The translations under genes and the position numbers were made by a program. DNA of 64,000 bases, from positions 369,107,501-369,171,500 of the forward strand of contig CM057451.1 in the NCBI GenBank assembly GCA_016271365.2. The letters are read 5' to 3'. This document shows positions 22,391-33,965 of the stretch, one piece after another. The notes under the pieces were generated by a model, which was given only the letters and a program-made list of their open reading frames with translations, ran no database searches and was not told the DNA's origin. Each line of letters starts with the position of its first letter. Position 1 is the stretch's first letter. The DNA comes from Neoceratodus forsteri (taxonomy: Eukaryota; Chordata; Ceratodontiformes; Ceratodontidae).

Positions 22391-23274
22391 AAGGGGTGGG
22401 CGAAAGTTACAAATTCCACTTTTTGCGGAACTTCTGCGAAATTTCATGGAAATTGAGGAACATTCACCATTGGTGAAACTGGGATTTTCCATGGATGTTT
22501 GCTGAGTTCTGCAGGATTTTTTTGTGAACTGTGGAAAAATGCATAAAATCTGTGGAATTTATTCTATCCACAGTTTAATGAACTGTCAGTGAATGAACGC
22601 CTGCTTGTACAACCGTGCGGTCATTCACTGACAATTCAGTGGGCCACTGGTAGTGGAGGAGAGAGGAGTGCTGCACTGGTGAACTGCTCAGGGCATGGTG
22701 GGGAGGGGAGTGGGGTGGTGGCAGATGAACTGTCAGGGTGGTGGTTGGAGGGGGTCCAATAGACACCAGGGAATTGGGATTTTTTTTAATAAGGGATCTG
22801 GGATGGAGAGGTCCATTAGACACAAGGGGATACTGGGAATAGAGGGGGATGAGCTGGCAGACTGCCAGCTATTTTTTTGTGGATTAAGAAATCCAGGTTA
22901 GGTAGACGGGTCTGCTACACATCAGGGAAATAAAATGTTTTAGTGGCCATGATCAGTGGGTGGGGGCCACTAGAAACCATGAGGGTCCGAGGAAGGGATT
23001 TGAGGTATTTACTGGGACCCCTGATCAGTGGGGGGTGGATTAATGAATTAAACTGCAGTTAAAAATAAGCCTCAGAAATTACCACTGGCAGGATCCTTTC
23101 TCCAGATTTTTTCTGCAGTTTAATAAATTAACCCACAGTTTTTTATATTTTGTCTGCAGTTTTAAGGCAGAAATTCCACGAAAGGTCTGAAAATAATTTC
23201 CGAACTTTCGCGGAAGTGAAATTCCTACTTTCGTCGAAATTCTTCTGGTAGAAATTTTTTCTTGCACGTCCCTA
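22391..23274. mobile_element. hAT-type non-autonomous DNA transposon (MITE) in CR1 ORF1
   Basis: 884 bp flanked by 8-bp duplications of GGCAGAGG. The ends are short imperfect inverted repeats: AAGGGGTGGGCGAAAG on the left against TAGGGACGTGCAAGAAA from the right. Subterminal inverted segments are TTCTGCGAAATTTC and GAACTTTCGCGGAAGTG. An 8-bp duplication and a CAGGGGTGGGC-like terminus are typical of the hAT superfamily. No transposase is encoded. Confidence 0.88.
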
Positions 23275-24129
23275 GGCAGAGGACACTGCAGAGCAGAACA
23301 CACCAGCACAGGAGCTAGCACAACAAAACTCGCCCAAAACAGGGACCAAAACAAAAAAAAGCAACACAAAAAACACTTCTGATCATAGGAAGACTCCATG
23401 ATTCGGGGAGTTGATGCCTACCTCCAGCCGGGGGTAATGGTCTCTCAGGTACATCAGCGTGGAGAGACACTGACTGCATTGCTAAAACTGTGCAGGAAGC
23501 AGGAGAAAACATTGATGTTCTGGTACACATAGGGACTAACGATCTCTCCAGCCAGACAGTTGTGGAGACCAAGGAACACCTGACTAGTCTGGGAGACAAA
23601 CTGTCATCCATTTCATCTAGCGTCTCCTTCTCTGAGATCCTGCCAGTCTAGGAGAGGGAGGCAGATGGACAGAAGGTCAGAGAAGGGGAGAAAAGGTAGC
23701 TAAACATGTGGCTAAAGGGTTGGTGCCAGAAAAAAGGACACAAATTTGTAGGTACTGGCAACAGTTTTGGGAGCGAAAGTTCTTTCAATTCAATAGACTG
23801 TATCTGACTAAGGAGGGAGTCAGTGCATTAGGGCAGAAGTTTGATGTCTTTGCAGAATGTTTAAACTAGCCAATGGGGAGAGGGGTGCAGCAACTGACAC
23901 ATCGAATAGAAAGAACACCCCTTCCCCCTCAGCTAGTGATTAAGCAAGAGTTCAGCAAGTTTGTAGTTCACTTGCATCACCAGGTAAGGAAAAAGGTCCA
24001 GCTCACCATACCACACGCAGGGGAAATACCGGACCTCACCCAACAACTAACGCATTGAAATCTGGCCAATAGAAAATCATGTAAACAAATGCCCACAGTC
24101 TGGGAAACAAGATCCCAGACCTGCAGGGA

Positions 24130-26749
24130 ATGATGACAGAGGCTAAACTGGACATAGTAGCCATTAGCGAGACATGGTTCACCAGTAACCATACTTGGGA
24201 GATTTCAGTACCCAGCTCTGCACTGTTCAGAACAGACAGAGATGCAAAAAGGGGGGGGGTAGCCCTTTATGTCAATGAAACTATCAAAGCTATGGAAATT
24301 CAGAATACACATAAGGAGCCAGAAGAACTGTGGGTCACCCTGGAAGCAGGAAATGGGAAAGACATATGAACTGGGGTTGTCTACAGGCCTCCAGACCAGG
24401 GAGAGGACATAGACACATTACTGTTAGAAGATATACAAAATATGACAGCTAAAGGGAAGGTTCTGATTATGGGAGATTTCTACATGCCAGATACAGATTG
24501 GTCAATACCAGCAGGAACATCCACCTGAACTAGACACATAGTGAATTCCCTGCTGGGGAAGGGTCTCAAACAACTGGTACAATAACCCACAAGAGACAGG
24601 ACTATTCTAGATCTAGTAATGACTAATGGGGAAAGGATCACAGAACTCCAGGTAGAAGGTCATCTGGGGGCCAGTGACCATCACGTGGTATGGTTCAGTT
24701 TGGCCACTAGAAGTAAATCATCCCATTCCACTGCAAAAATATGGGACTTCAGAGGAGCTGACTTTGATAAGGTGGCCAACAGAGTTAAGCTAGCCCTGGC
24801 AAGAAGAAATACAGGTGAAGGGGTACAGGCAAAGTGGGCAAGCATTAAGGATACAATACTTGAAGCAACATCACATTGCGTTAAGGAGAAAAGCAAGGGC
24901 AAAAGAAGGAGGAAACGACTTTGATTGTCAGAAAACAGTAGCATAAAAGGTCAGAGCCAAAAGATTGGCCTTCAGGAAATATAAGGGAATGCAGCGGGAT
25001 GAAGCTAGGGAGGCATACCAAACTTCTCTAAGGGAAGCAGGGAAGGCAGTAAGGCAGGCATAACCCAAACCTAGGAAACGCTAGCACGAACAGTAAAAGA
25101 AGGTGACAAGACTTTCTATAGATACATTAGTGAAAAGAGAAAGTCCAGAGGGGGTAATGCTAAGATCAAAGGGGAAAGTGGCAGTGTGTGGAGGAGGACC
25201 AAGGAAAGGCATCTATCCTAAATAGAAACTTTTGCTCAGTATTTACTGAGGAGAAGGTAAGACAGGGCCCACAGCTCAGCACCATGGACACAGGGGGAAG
25301 GAGGTGTGCACAAGTCCCTTCACAAAAGAAAGGGTCCTACAAAAGCTCACTAAGTTCAGGGTGGACAAGGCAATGGGACCAGATGGCATACATCCCAGGG
25401 TACTAAAGGAGCTAAGGGTGGAACTAGCAGAGCCATTATCAGAACTGTTTAGTGAGTCTCTGAGCACTGGAGAGGTCCCAGAAGACTGGAGAAGGGCTCA
25501 TGTGATCACGCTCCACAAGCGTGGTAGCAGGGAGGAGGCAGGGAACTACAGACCAGTCAGTCTTACCTCAGTAGTGGGCAAAATTAGGGAGGCACTCCTT
25601 AAGGAAAGGATAGTGCAACTCCTGGAATCCATAGGAGCACAGGATCCAAGACAGCATGGGTTTACAACAGGAAGGTCCTGTCGAACTAATCCCATAGATT
25701 TTTTGGCTGGGTAACCAGAGTGGTGGACCAAAGGGGTGCAGCTGATGTTGCCTAGCTTGACTTCAGCAAAGCTTTTGATACTGTTCCACATAGAAGATTG
25801 ATTAATAAGATGGGTAGGCTTGGAGTAAGTCAGAAATTGGTCAACTGGGTAGCAAACTGGTTGGCGGGCAGAAAACAGAGAGTGGCGGTAAATGGTACAC
25901 AGTCAGAAGAGATGCAAGTCACAAGTGGGGTACCTCAGGGATCAGTCTTGGGGCCAGTCCTCTTCAATATCTTCATCAGTGACATTGCAGATGGACTGGA
26001 GGGTAAGGCTTGTCTGTTTGCAGATGACACCAAGACCTGCAACAGAGTAGATGATCCAGATGGGGTGGACAGAATGAGAAGAGATCTGGATAAACTGGCA
26101 AAATGGTCAGAAGAGTGGCAACTGGGGTTTAATGGAAAGAAGTGCAAGATCATGCACATAGGGAAGAGAAACCCTGAAGCCACCTATAGGTTGGGAGGGG
26201 AGTTGCTGGCAATCACAAGGGAAGAAAGAGACTTGGGCGTCATCATCACATATGATCTGAAATCATCCAAGCAGACCGCTAAAGCAGTAGGTAAGGCTAG
26301 GGGGATGTTGGTGTGTATTAGTTGAGGTATCACAAGTCATAAGAGGGAGGTATATAATCCCTCTGTACAAGACATTGGTTAGGCCTCGTCTGGAGTACTG
26401 TGTGCAGTACTGGATGCTGCACCTTCACAAGGACATTAACAAAATGGAGACAGCCCAGAGAAGGGCAACTAAAATGATGCAGGGACTGCATCAAAAAACA
26501 TTTGAGAACAGATTAACAGAGCTCAATATGTATACCCTAGAGCAAAGGAGGGAGAGAGGTGATATGATCAAAACATTCAAACACCTTAAGGGCATTAACA
26601 AGGTGAAAGAGTCTAACATGTTTCAATATAAGAAAAATAGCTGGACAAGAAGACACATCATGAGATTAGAGGGAGGCCGATTAAGGGGTAATGTGAGGAA
26701 GTTCTTTTTCACAGAAAGGGTGGTGGATGCATGGAATGGTCTACCTCAG
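24130..26749 (+). pseudogene. CR1 ORF2 (endonuclease-reverse transcriptase), copy 2
   Basis: Endonuclease: IVAISETWFTSNHTWEIS (about 24155), RGGVALYVNETIKA, GVVYRPPDQGED, IMGDFYMPDTDWS and GHLGASDHHVVWFSL (about 24660). The GDFN motif reads GDFY here. Reverse transcriptase: KAMGPDGIHPRVLKEL (about 25365), GNYRPVSLTSVVGKI, MQVTSGVPQGSVLGPVLFN (about 25915) and CLFADDTKTCNRVDD (about 26010). The C-terminal region stops at VVDAWNGLPQ (26749), where a DIRS-type element interrupts it; the missing EVVDMNTVQ tail is at 37063. Several stops and frameshifts (24370, 24530, 24925, 25714, 26325) make it non-functional. Confidence 0.92.
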
Positions 26750-27031
26750 GCAAACAAAATTACTTACCAGAGTAATCTTGTTTCTTCTAATGGAGTCTTG
26801 CTGTATTCTGACAATATGCAGTTAGCCCTTCCAGTTCAACTGCCCCTGAGATGAAAGAGTAAACTCTATGCAGAAGCATAGAACATTGAGCTTGAGCATG
26901 GTTTTCAAACCAACCCTGGTACATTCTATGTAACCATTAGATTCTTACGAGCACTAAGTGACCTGACACTAACTGATTTCTAGTAATGAAGAAACAACTA
27001 GAGAAAAGTAACAACTATAATAGAATAATAA

Positions 27032-28655
27032 CAAGCATTTGTCAATGCCGGACATTCGCTTGCAGGTATTTGCAGTGGTGTTTGGCACGTATATGCTCAC
27101 CCTAATGCCTCATAAGCATTGCTGGTATTTGCGCTTACAAATTTTCAGCATGACCTTTTGTTACCCCCACCTCTGAAAGCATTTGAGACCTCTGCTTATG
27201 AACAGTACCACTGTTATTTTGTTAATCTGTCCTGAACGTTGATTTCCCACAGTGACCACACCATTCTGCTCCACATGTGCAAAAACACAGTTCAGGCAGG
27301 ATGAAAAATGACAGCTGTAGCATTCATAGGGAGGTGTGAAGGATGGCAATGTTGAACATCTGGAGTGAAAATACAACACTTTCAAATTATGAGCGCATAT
27401 GAAACTGCGCTAATGAACGTCATGACAGTCATTTTGTGGACTTTTGTCACCAAATTTTCAACATAGGCATTTTGGGACCTCTGCTCATGAACAGTGTCAC
27501 TGTGATTTTCATAATCTGTCCTGAGCATTGATTTCTCACTGTGACCACACCATTATGCGCTGGATGTGCAAAAACACATTTCAGCCAGGATGTGAAAAAT
27601 GTCAGCTGTACTGTTCATAAGGAGGTGTGAAAAAATGCCAGTGTTGAAAATCTGGAGTGAAAATATTTCAAATTCTCGAAGTTATGAGTGTGCATGGAAA
27701 CTGTGCAACGCACGCTCGTAACACAGTCATTTTTTGACATTTTTTCACCAAATTTGCAACATTGGCTTTTGGGAGCCCACCTCATTAACAGTGACACTGT
27801 TGTTTAGTTAATCAATCCGAAAAGGTGATTTTGTGCAGTGACCATGAAATCACCTTTGGGGACCGAATAACTCACATGACAGTAACTGAATTCATGAGGT
27901 GGGGTCCCAAGAACCCCCTGTTGAAAATGTGGTGCCGAAATTTGCAAAAATGCCCGAGATAGCCACCTAAGTTGAAAAAAATAAACATTTACGCCATTAC
28001 AGCTTATGGTCATTTCTTCAGTTTGCGTTCCGCTTTCAAGAGTGCAGACGTGTTCCCACTCCACTGAAGATCATTGCGCCAGGCTCCAGAGGTAAGTATG
28101 GGGTGAGGGGGAGGTGGGTATGCAGAGAGGGTGGGTGTGGGTTCGGGAGGGCACAAGACACAGCGAGGGACGATTTTCTGTTTTCACAGGTTTTAAAAAA
28201 ACAAAAGATGTTGCGGGACAGTTTTCCCATTTACAGGGACAATGGGCATGCTGGGGTGGGCTCCCAGCATGCCACCTGGGTGTTTGTTGGGTGGCCTGGA
28301 GACAATGGGGACTGGGCACTCCGTCTGCACATACAATGTGTTTGGTGGGGGCAATAACAAGGGAGCAGGGTAGACGGCAGCAGAGGGAGGAAGTGGGCGG
28401 GATTTTATTAGCAGCCAGAGGGAAAAGGGTGACGTCAATATGTTAAATACACACACGTTACCACCGCTGATTGCAGTGGTGCTTTTTTTAACTGAAGACC
28501 ACTGCAGCCAAACTGCTGTCATAGACAGCTCATACATCCATTGGTGCAATAGGTTGCACACGTTACACTGAGCACTGCATTGGACAAGAGGGTCACACAC
28601 CTTCAAAAGTCGTACAGTCCCAAAACGTTCCTTACATATGCATGCAAGTAATACA
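27032..28655 (+). mobile_element. Hairpin-mosaic element, copy 2a
   Basis: It begins with the shared CAAGCATTTGTCAATGCC and ends near ATATGCATGCAAGT, directly followed by copy 2b. Content in order: two 298-bp units (27130-27720), palindrome (27735-27935), splice-like block (28020-28195), GC hairpin (28245-28273) and right-end block. Copies 2a and 2b together are flanked by AATAATAA on both sides (27024-27031 and 30651-30658), an 8-bp candidate target duplication inside DIRS element A. Confidence 0.65.
28092..28189 (+). promoter_or_regulatory. Splice-like pair in mosaic copy 2a
   Basis: CAGAG|GTAAGTATGG with donor at 28092 and TTTTCTGTTTTCACAG ending at 28189; implied intron 98 bp. Homologous to the pairs at 18545, 30000 and 56837 (minus). 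Confidence 0.45.
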
Positions 28656-28719
28656 AATAAACAAGCATTTGTCAATGCCTAATGTTGCTTGCTATGTGCT
28701 GTTTAGATATTTGGAAGTC

Positions 28720-29640
28720 ATTGGAATGCAAATATTGAAAATTTGCGAACTTCACAGTATGCGTAGGAACTGCGCATAATGCAGCTCATAAAACAGTCAT
28801 TTTAGGAATTTTTCCGCAAATTTTCAACACACATTGAGTTACGATAACGACTCGCCATTGTCGCATAGCATGGGGAAACACGTTTTGGGCAGGATGAAAA
28901 ATGACAGCTCGTACTGCTCATAAGGAGGTGTGGTAAAATGGCAATGTTGAAAATCTGGAGTGAAAATATTGAAAATTTGCAAACTTACGAGCATGCGTAG
29001 GAATTGCGCAAAGCACACTAGTAAAACAGTCATTTTTAGGAATTTTTTCGCCAAATTTTCAACACAGCCATTTTAAGACCTCTGCTCATGAACAGTGTCA
29101 CTGTGATTTTCTTAATGTGTCCCATACATTGATTGCAAGACACCGACTGTGCCATTGTGCACTCACATGGGCAGAAACACATTTAGGCAGGATGTGAAAA
29201 AATGACAGCTGTACTGCTCATGAGGAGGTGTGGTAAAATGGCAATGTTGAAAATCTGGAGTGAAAATATTAAAAATTCACAAACTTATGAGCATGCGTAG
29301 GAACTGCATAACACTACGCTGTAAAACAGTCATTTTAGGAATTTTTCACCAAATTTTCAACATAGCCATTTTAAGACTTCTGCTAATGAACAGTGTCACT
29401 GTGATTTTCTTAATGTGTCCCATACATTGATTTCACACAACCGACTGTGCCATTGTGCGCTACATGGGCGGAAACACGTTTTGGGTGAGATGTGAAAAAT
29501 GACAGCTGTACTACTCATAAGAAGGTGTGGTAAAATGGCAAAGCTGAAAATCTGGAGTGAAAATATTGAAAATTCGTGAACTTACGAGCCTGCGTAGGAA
29601 CTGTGCAATGCACGCTCGTAAAACGGTCATTTTTAAGAAT
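28720..29640. repeat. 298-bp foldback satellite units in copy 2b
   Basis: The landmark GTAAAACRGTCATTTT occurs at about 28788, 29021, 29321 and 29618, so two spacings are 297-300 bp and one is shortened. Each unit has an internal inverted symmetry. AAATTTTCAACATAGCCATT in the first half matches the inverse of AAATGGCAATGTTGAAAAT in the second. The junction between units is a hairpin of TTACGAGCRTGCG with CGCACGCTCGTAA type. Confidence 0.85.
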
Positions 29641-30117
29641 TTTTCAAGCAAATTTTCAAAATAGGCTTTTTGAGAGCCCACCTTATGAACACTGGCAGTG
29701 TCATTTCATTAATCAAGCCCAAAAGGTGATTTTGCACAGTGACTGCGAAATCACCCTTCAGGCCCGAATAACGCCATGACAGTGACATCATTCATGAGAA
29801 GGGGTCCCAAAAACCCCATGTTGAAAATTTGGTGCAACAATTCCAAAAAATGCCTGAGATATGCAACAAAGTTGAAAAAAACCTATCTAGCCCATTATAC
29901 AGCTTACCGGCATTTCCTCAGTTACGCAGTCGGTTTGAAAGCGCAAGGCGTGTTCCAAGTCCAGCGAATCATCGCGCCGAGCTCCGGAGGTAAGTATGGG
30001 GTGAAGCAGGGTGTGGGGCAGGTGCGAGTGGTGGGTGCCGCTGTGGGAGGAGTGGGGAGACAGCGATGGAACGTTTTATTTACAGGTTTTTTTTGTATTC
30101 AGATGACACGGACGTTT

Positions 30118-30480
30118 TGCCACGCTGGGGTGGGCTTCAGCATGGCAGCAGGGAAAGCTGTTTGGGGGACATGGAGCTGACGGGGGATTGGGCACCCCCG
30201 TCGGCCAAAACAAGGTTTGCCATGCTGGGGTGGGCTCCCAGCGTGGCACCAAAGCCTTGGGGGGGTGTGAGGTGCTGCCAGCACACTGCAGTGTGACGCG
30301 GGACGTTTTCCATGCTGGGGTGGGCTCCCAGCGTGGCAGCAGGGAAAGCTGTTTGGGGGGATGTGGAGCCGACGGGGGATTGGGCACCCCCGTCAGCCAA
30401 AACAAGATTTGCCATGCTGGGGTGGGCTCCCACAGTGGCACCAAATCTTTGGGGGGGGGTGAGGTGCTGCCAGCACACAG
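30118..30480. repeat. 190-bp GC-rich hairpin modules, tandem pair
   Basis: Units start at about 30121 and 30311. Each contains GCCATGCTGGG..CCCAGCGTGGC-type hairpins around GTGGGCT, and GACGGGGG (30179, 30371) paired with CCCCCGTC (30195, 30387) around ATTGGGCA. Confidence 0.75.
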
Positions 30481-30965
30481 CGGTGGTTTTCTTTGAAGTG
30501 AAGACCACCGCTGTCATACACAGCACCCACATCCATTGGTGTAGGACTGCCACGCCTGCTCAACGGAGCAGTGGATTGCACAGGACTGTCACACCTCCAA
30601 ACTGTCCTATTCTCCCAAGACGTTCCTTGCGCATGCACGCAAGCGAACGTAATAATAATATCAAAAACCCAGCCACCTGGCTAACGACCAACCAGTGGGC
30701 AACAAAGACTCAATTCGAAAACCCCAAGAAAATTTATATAAAGAGACAGGCACCCTGAGGTGCAGCACTAGCAATGTCATCCCTTGGTTAGGGGGTGTTC
30801 TAGAGTTCTGTTAGAGGAGGGAGGGAGGTCAGAATACAGCAAAACTCCATTAGAAGAAACAAGATTACTGGGTACGTAATTTTTTCTTCAAACAACATGA
30901 AGTCTCGCTGTATTTTGACAATATGCAAACTATCAAGCAGTATCCCATGGAGGTGGGTACAGAAC

Positions 30966-32085
30966 CTACTTAGGAAACAGGAGCTGCAGTACTGCTGTGC
31001 CAAGCCTGACATCACTTCTAGCCTGAGTATCCAGGCAGTAGTGCTTAGTGAATGTGTGTACAGTCTTCCAGGTGGCTGCTTTACAGATCTCCAGAAGAGG
31101 GATATCTCTGGCAGTTGCCACAGAAGCAGCCATCCCTCTGGCTGAGTGAGCCCTCAGGCCTGCAGGTGGCTCTTTCCCCAGTTTGTTATAGCAGAACTGA
31201 ATACATGAAACAATCCAACTAGCAATGGTCCTCTTGGTGGCTGGTTTGCCCTTGCCCACCTCACCATAGGTGAGGAACAACTGGGTACATTCTTTCCGAT
31301 GGGCTTTTGTCTGTTCAATATAGTAGCCAATGACTCTTTTTACATCCAGGCTATGCAATCTTCACTCCCCTGAGGAAGAGTGGCCAGTAAAAAACACAGG
31401 AAGAGTCATAGTCTGATTAAGGTGAAAATCTGAAACCACCTTAGGGAGAAACTTCCTATTAGTTCTAAGAACAACCTTATTTCTATGGAACAAAACACAG
31501 TCAGATTCCACTGATAAGGCCTGAAGCTTACTAATCCTCCTAGCAGAGGTGATGGCTACCAAAAGACGGTTTTCCTGGTTAAGTACTTAAGCTTGGCTGA
31601 AGACATAGGTTCAAAGGGAGGTTGCATTAGCTGTGCTATGCAGACATTCAGATCCCAAGACGGGATAGGCTCCCTATGAGGAGGGTGTAAGTGTAACAAC
31701 AACTTGAAGAATTTCTTAAAAACTGAGTGGGATGCCAGGTAAGGGCCCTTCCCTGCAGAGAGATAGGCAGACACTGATGCTAACTGCACTTTGAGAGTAG
31801 AAGGCCAAAGGCCTAGAGAATGCATGTGGACCAAATAATCCAATGTAGGAGCCAAACCTGCTGGATGAGGATCCAGACTCTTCTATGTACATCAGATGGA
31901 AAATCTCTTCCATTTAGAAGTATAGGTTTTTCTGGTGGCAGGTTTTCTAGAAACCTTTAAGCTATCCAGAACTCCTTGAGATATATGAAAGTCTGCATAT
32001 TCTAACTCCTCAAGCACCAGGCCTTGAGCCTAAGATACCTGAGGTTGGAATGTCAGATTCTCCCCAGACAGGAGGTCAGCAGGTT
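30966..32085 (-). pseudogene. DIRS tyrosine recombinase
   Basis: The minus-strand reading starts at the N-terminal core-binding part (KVSRKPATRKTYTSKWKRFS, about 31930). It continues with APTLDYLVHMHSLGLWPST (31855) and the catalytic domain. Box I Arg is in ITSARRISKLQAL (about 31545). The His-x-x-Arg is in RAHSARGMAASVATA (about 31130), and the catalytic Tyr in HTFTKHYCLD (about 31050). The R-H-R-Y set is therefore recognisable. The frame is interrupted near 31560, 31360 and 31880. The enzyme would join the circular DNA copy to the chromosome. The RNase H end lies on the far side of the inserted LINE. Confidence 0.88.
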
Positions 32086-32088
32086 GTG

Positions 32089-33110
32089 CTTTCTAGGTTG
32101 ACAAATCATTCTCAGAGAGTCAGAATTAATGATATCTTGTCTGATTCGGGTAGTGTGACAAGTGGTGTACCACAGGGGTCGGTCTTGGGACCAACATTGT
32201 TTAACCTCTTTATCAGTGATTTACAAACAGGGCCAAATAACTTCATAGTTAAATTTGCATATGATACTAAATTGGGGGGCAAGGTTAATAATCAAGAAAA
32301 TATTTCTGCATTAAAGAAGGATTTGGAAAAATTAACACTTTGGGCAAATGAAAATCATATGCAGTTTAATCAAGACAAATGTTTAGTAGTGCATTTTGGT
32401 GTAAATAATCCACAAACAATATATCATATAAATGGACTACCACTTCACTCATCAAATTGTGAAAAAGATTTTGGGATATATGTTAATAATAAACTTACAT
32501 CAAATGATCACTGTGTTAGAACTGCTTGCGACCAATAGACTTTTGAGGCAAATAAAATGCACTTTTGTTAATCACACTGAACAATGCCTTATTCCATTGC
32601 ATAGGGCATACATTAGACCGTTTCTAGACTATGGCTCCTCTTTCTGGAATCCAAACCAAAAAGACATAGCAATTCTTGAACAGGTTCAAAGGAGAGTAAC
32701 TAGAATTATTCTAAGATTAACAAACTTGGATTATCAGAACAGATTAAAAGCTACTGGTCTCTTCTCTCTTCAAACTAGAAAATTAAGAGGTGATATACTT
32801 GTGGTTTTAATTTAATAAATTCACAGATCTAATGGAAAAATGTGGTCTAACACTCCAAAGGAGACATGTTCTGAGACTGCATAATAAACAGCTTGAAGTA
32901 AAAACTTACAAAACTAGCAAGGGAAACTTTTCCAATAAGAGCATCCATTGTATGGAACACCTTGCCACAAGAATTGGTAGAGGCAACTAGTGCCACTGTC
33001 TTTAAAAACAAATTAGATATTTGGTTGAGGGATAATAGATAAATAGTGTCCCACATAGTGTGGGGAACAGTCTCGATGGGTTCTGGCCTTCTTCTGTTCT
33101 TTCATACCAA
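32089..33110 (+). mobile_element. CR1-group LINE fragment inserted in DIRS element B
   Basis: The plus-strand reverse transcriptase C-terminal half shows RLTNHSQRVRINDILSDSGS, then SGVPQGSVLGPTLFNLFISD (about 32165) and KFAYDTKLGGKVNN (about 32255). The tail follows: PLHRAYIRPFLDYGSSFWNP, IAILEQVQRRVTRIILRL. The catalytic FADD is changed to FAYD, so the first Asp is lost. It ends with a CR1-like 3' end (GGGTTCTGGCCTTCTTCTGT, about 33080). It differs from CR1 copies 1 and 2 and is a separate family. The host DIRS sequence is continuous if this segment is removed. Confidence 0.85.
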
Positions 33111-33293
33111 GTAAGCCAGATTGGATATGTCACTGACAGAGACAGCAGTAGAGGATACCATGGCAGCCAGGCCCAGTCTGGTGTAATCAGGATCACAGTG
33201 CAAGGCTGACTCCTGATCTTGACCAGCACCCTGAAGAAGAGGAATGGAAAGAAGGCATAGAGAAACCTGCCTGTCCATCTCAGAATCAGTGCA

Positions 33294-33660
33294 TCAAGAG
33301 GCACAGAGCCCAGAACTGGAGGCCTGCAGCAGAACTGAGGGCAGCTGGTGATTGTCTGGGGCTACAGACAAGTCTATCTCTGCCATGCTCCATTTCTTGA
33401 ATACTACTTGCAATATCTGTTTGTTCAGAGACCTCTCGTGGTGGCTCTGGGTGATTCTGCTGAGGGCATCTGCTAGCACATTGTCCTTGCCTGGCAAATG
33501 CACTGCTATCAGAGAGACTTGAAAATTGTATGCCAAACTCCAAATCTTCATGGCTTCTGTGACAAGGCCAAGGACCTTGGCCCTCCCTGCTTGTTTATGT
33601 AGTACGTGGTTGTGGTATTGTCTGTCCTGACCTGCATCACCTTGCCTTGTACTTCCTTTG
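33294..33660 (-). pseudogene. DIRS RNase H, C-terminal part
   Basis: Minus-strand reading with VRTDNTTTTYYINKQ-like sequence near 33600 and IAVHLPGKDNVLADALSRIT near 33500. The latter is the end motif of RNase H domains in DIRS and Ty3-type elements (LPGxxNxxADxLSR). RNase H removes the RNA strand during reverse transcription. It lies between the reverse transcriptase (33966 upward) and the recombinase; stops occur around 33560. Confidence 0.8.
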
Positions 33661-33965
33661 AAAAAGATAGCAGGGCTAGGAACACAGCTCTGAGCTATAG
33701 CAGACTAATGTGGAGTAGGGACTCCTTGTGAGACCACTTTCATGGGAGGTGAGATTCCTTAGGTGAGCTTCCCAACCCAGAAGGAATGCATCTATAGTGA
33801 GAACTACTGAAGGGGACTGCTGAAGAAATGAAACATCTTCCCTGAGGGTTGTCCTCCTCCAACCACCATTAGAGAGCCTGGATCAATGTAGGAATCATTG
33901 GAATTAGCTTGGATAGAGGATCCTTCTTCTGAGATCAAAAGGACCTGAGGTGAAACTGAAGTCCC

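Larger units (their letters stand above)
22010..24060 (+). pseudogene. CR1 ORF1 with degraded esterase domain, copy 2
   Basis: It starts near 22010 with the Cys-bearing segment DLGHCSTCWTIGDLRAQLQA, is split by the MITE at 22391-23274, and resumes with the lysine-rich linker at 23283. Esterase blocks are the Ser block near 23390 (frameshifted, Gly before Asp-Ser replaced), VHIGTNDLSSQ near 23525 and a third block near 23790. The third block reads NRLYLTKEGVSALG where copy 1 has DGLHLT, so the catalytic Asp and His are both lost. Role as for copy 1. This copy cannot encode an active esterase. Confidence 0.82.
21187..26749 (+). mobile_element. CR1 LINE copy 2, 5' and central part
   Basis: Full-length CR1 inserted in an L1. 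The 5' end (about 21187, AAGACTAGGTTTGCTGGC) and whole layout match copy 1. It is interrupted by a hAT-like MITE (22391-23274) and, after CTACCTCAG at 26749, by DIRS-type elements; its last 193 bp are at 37063-37255. Excluding insertions the length is about 4.86 kb, in agreement with copy 1. The flanking L1 reads IIWD on one side (37258) and KAFIRG on the other (21176), so the target gap is only a few bases. Confidence 0.93.
28662..30650 (+). mobile_element. Hairpin-mosaic element, copy 2b
   Basis: Second copy in direct tandem with 2a. It holds about three 298-bp units (28720-29640), the palindrome (29635-29855), the splice-like block (donor at 30000, acceptor at 30085) and two tandem 190-bp GC-rich modules (30118-30480). 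It ends with GCATGCACGCAAGCGAACG at 30650. It has no coding potential beyond chance frames in the GC-rich part. Confidence 0.65.
26750..30885 (+). mobile_element. DIRS-like non-autonomous element A (carries mosaic copies 2a and 2b)
   Basis: Inverted terminal repeats of about 55 bp: AAAATTACTTACCAGAGTAA at 26757 and its inverse at about 30830-30880, each continuing into TGCTGTATTCTGAC. The first about 180 bp (26790-26935) are close to the reverse complement of the right terminal region of the full DIRS element B (36900-37050). The native length without the hairpin-mosaic insertion (27032-30650) is only about 0.5 kb. It encodes nothing and would need DIRS proteins in trans. Confidence 0.7.

Noticed and set aside
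30066..30758. Frames up to 148 codons with tryptophan- and histidine-rich repeats
   Set aside because: Translations of the tandem 190-bp hairpin modules; frames are not shared between copies.
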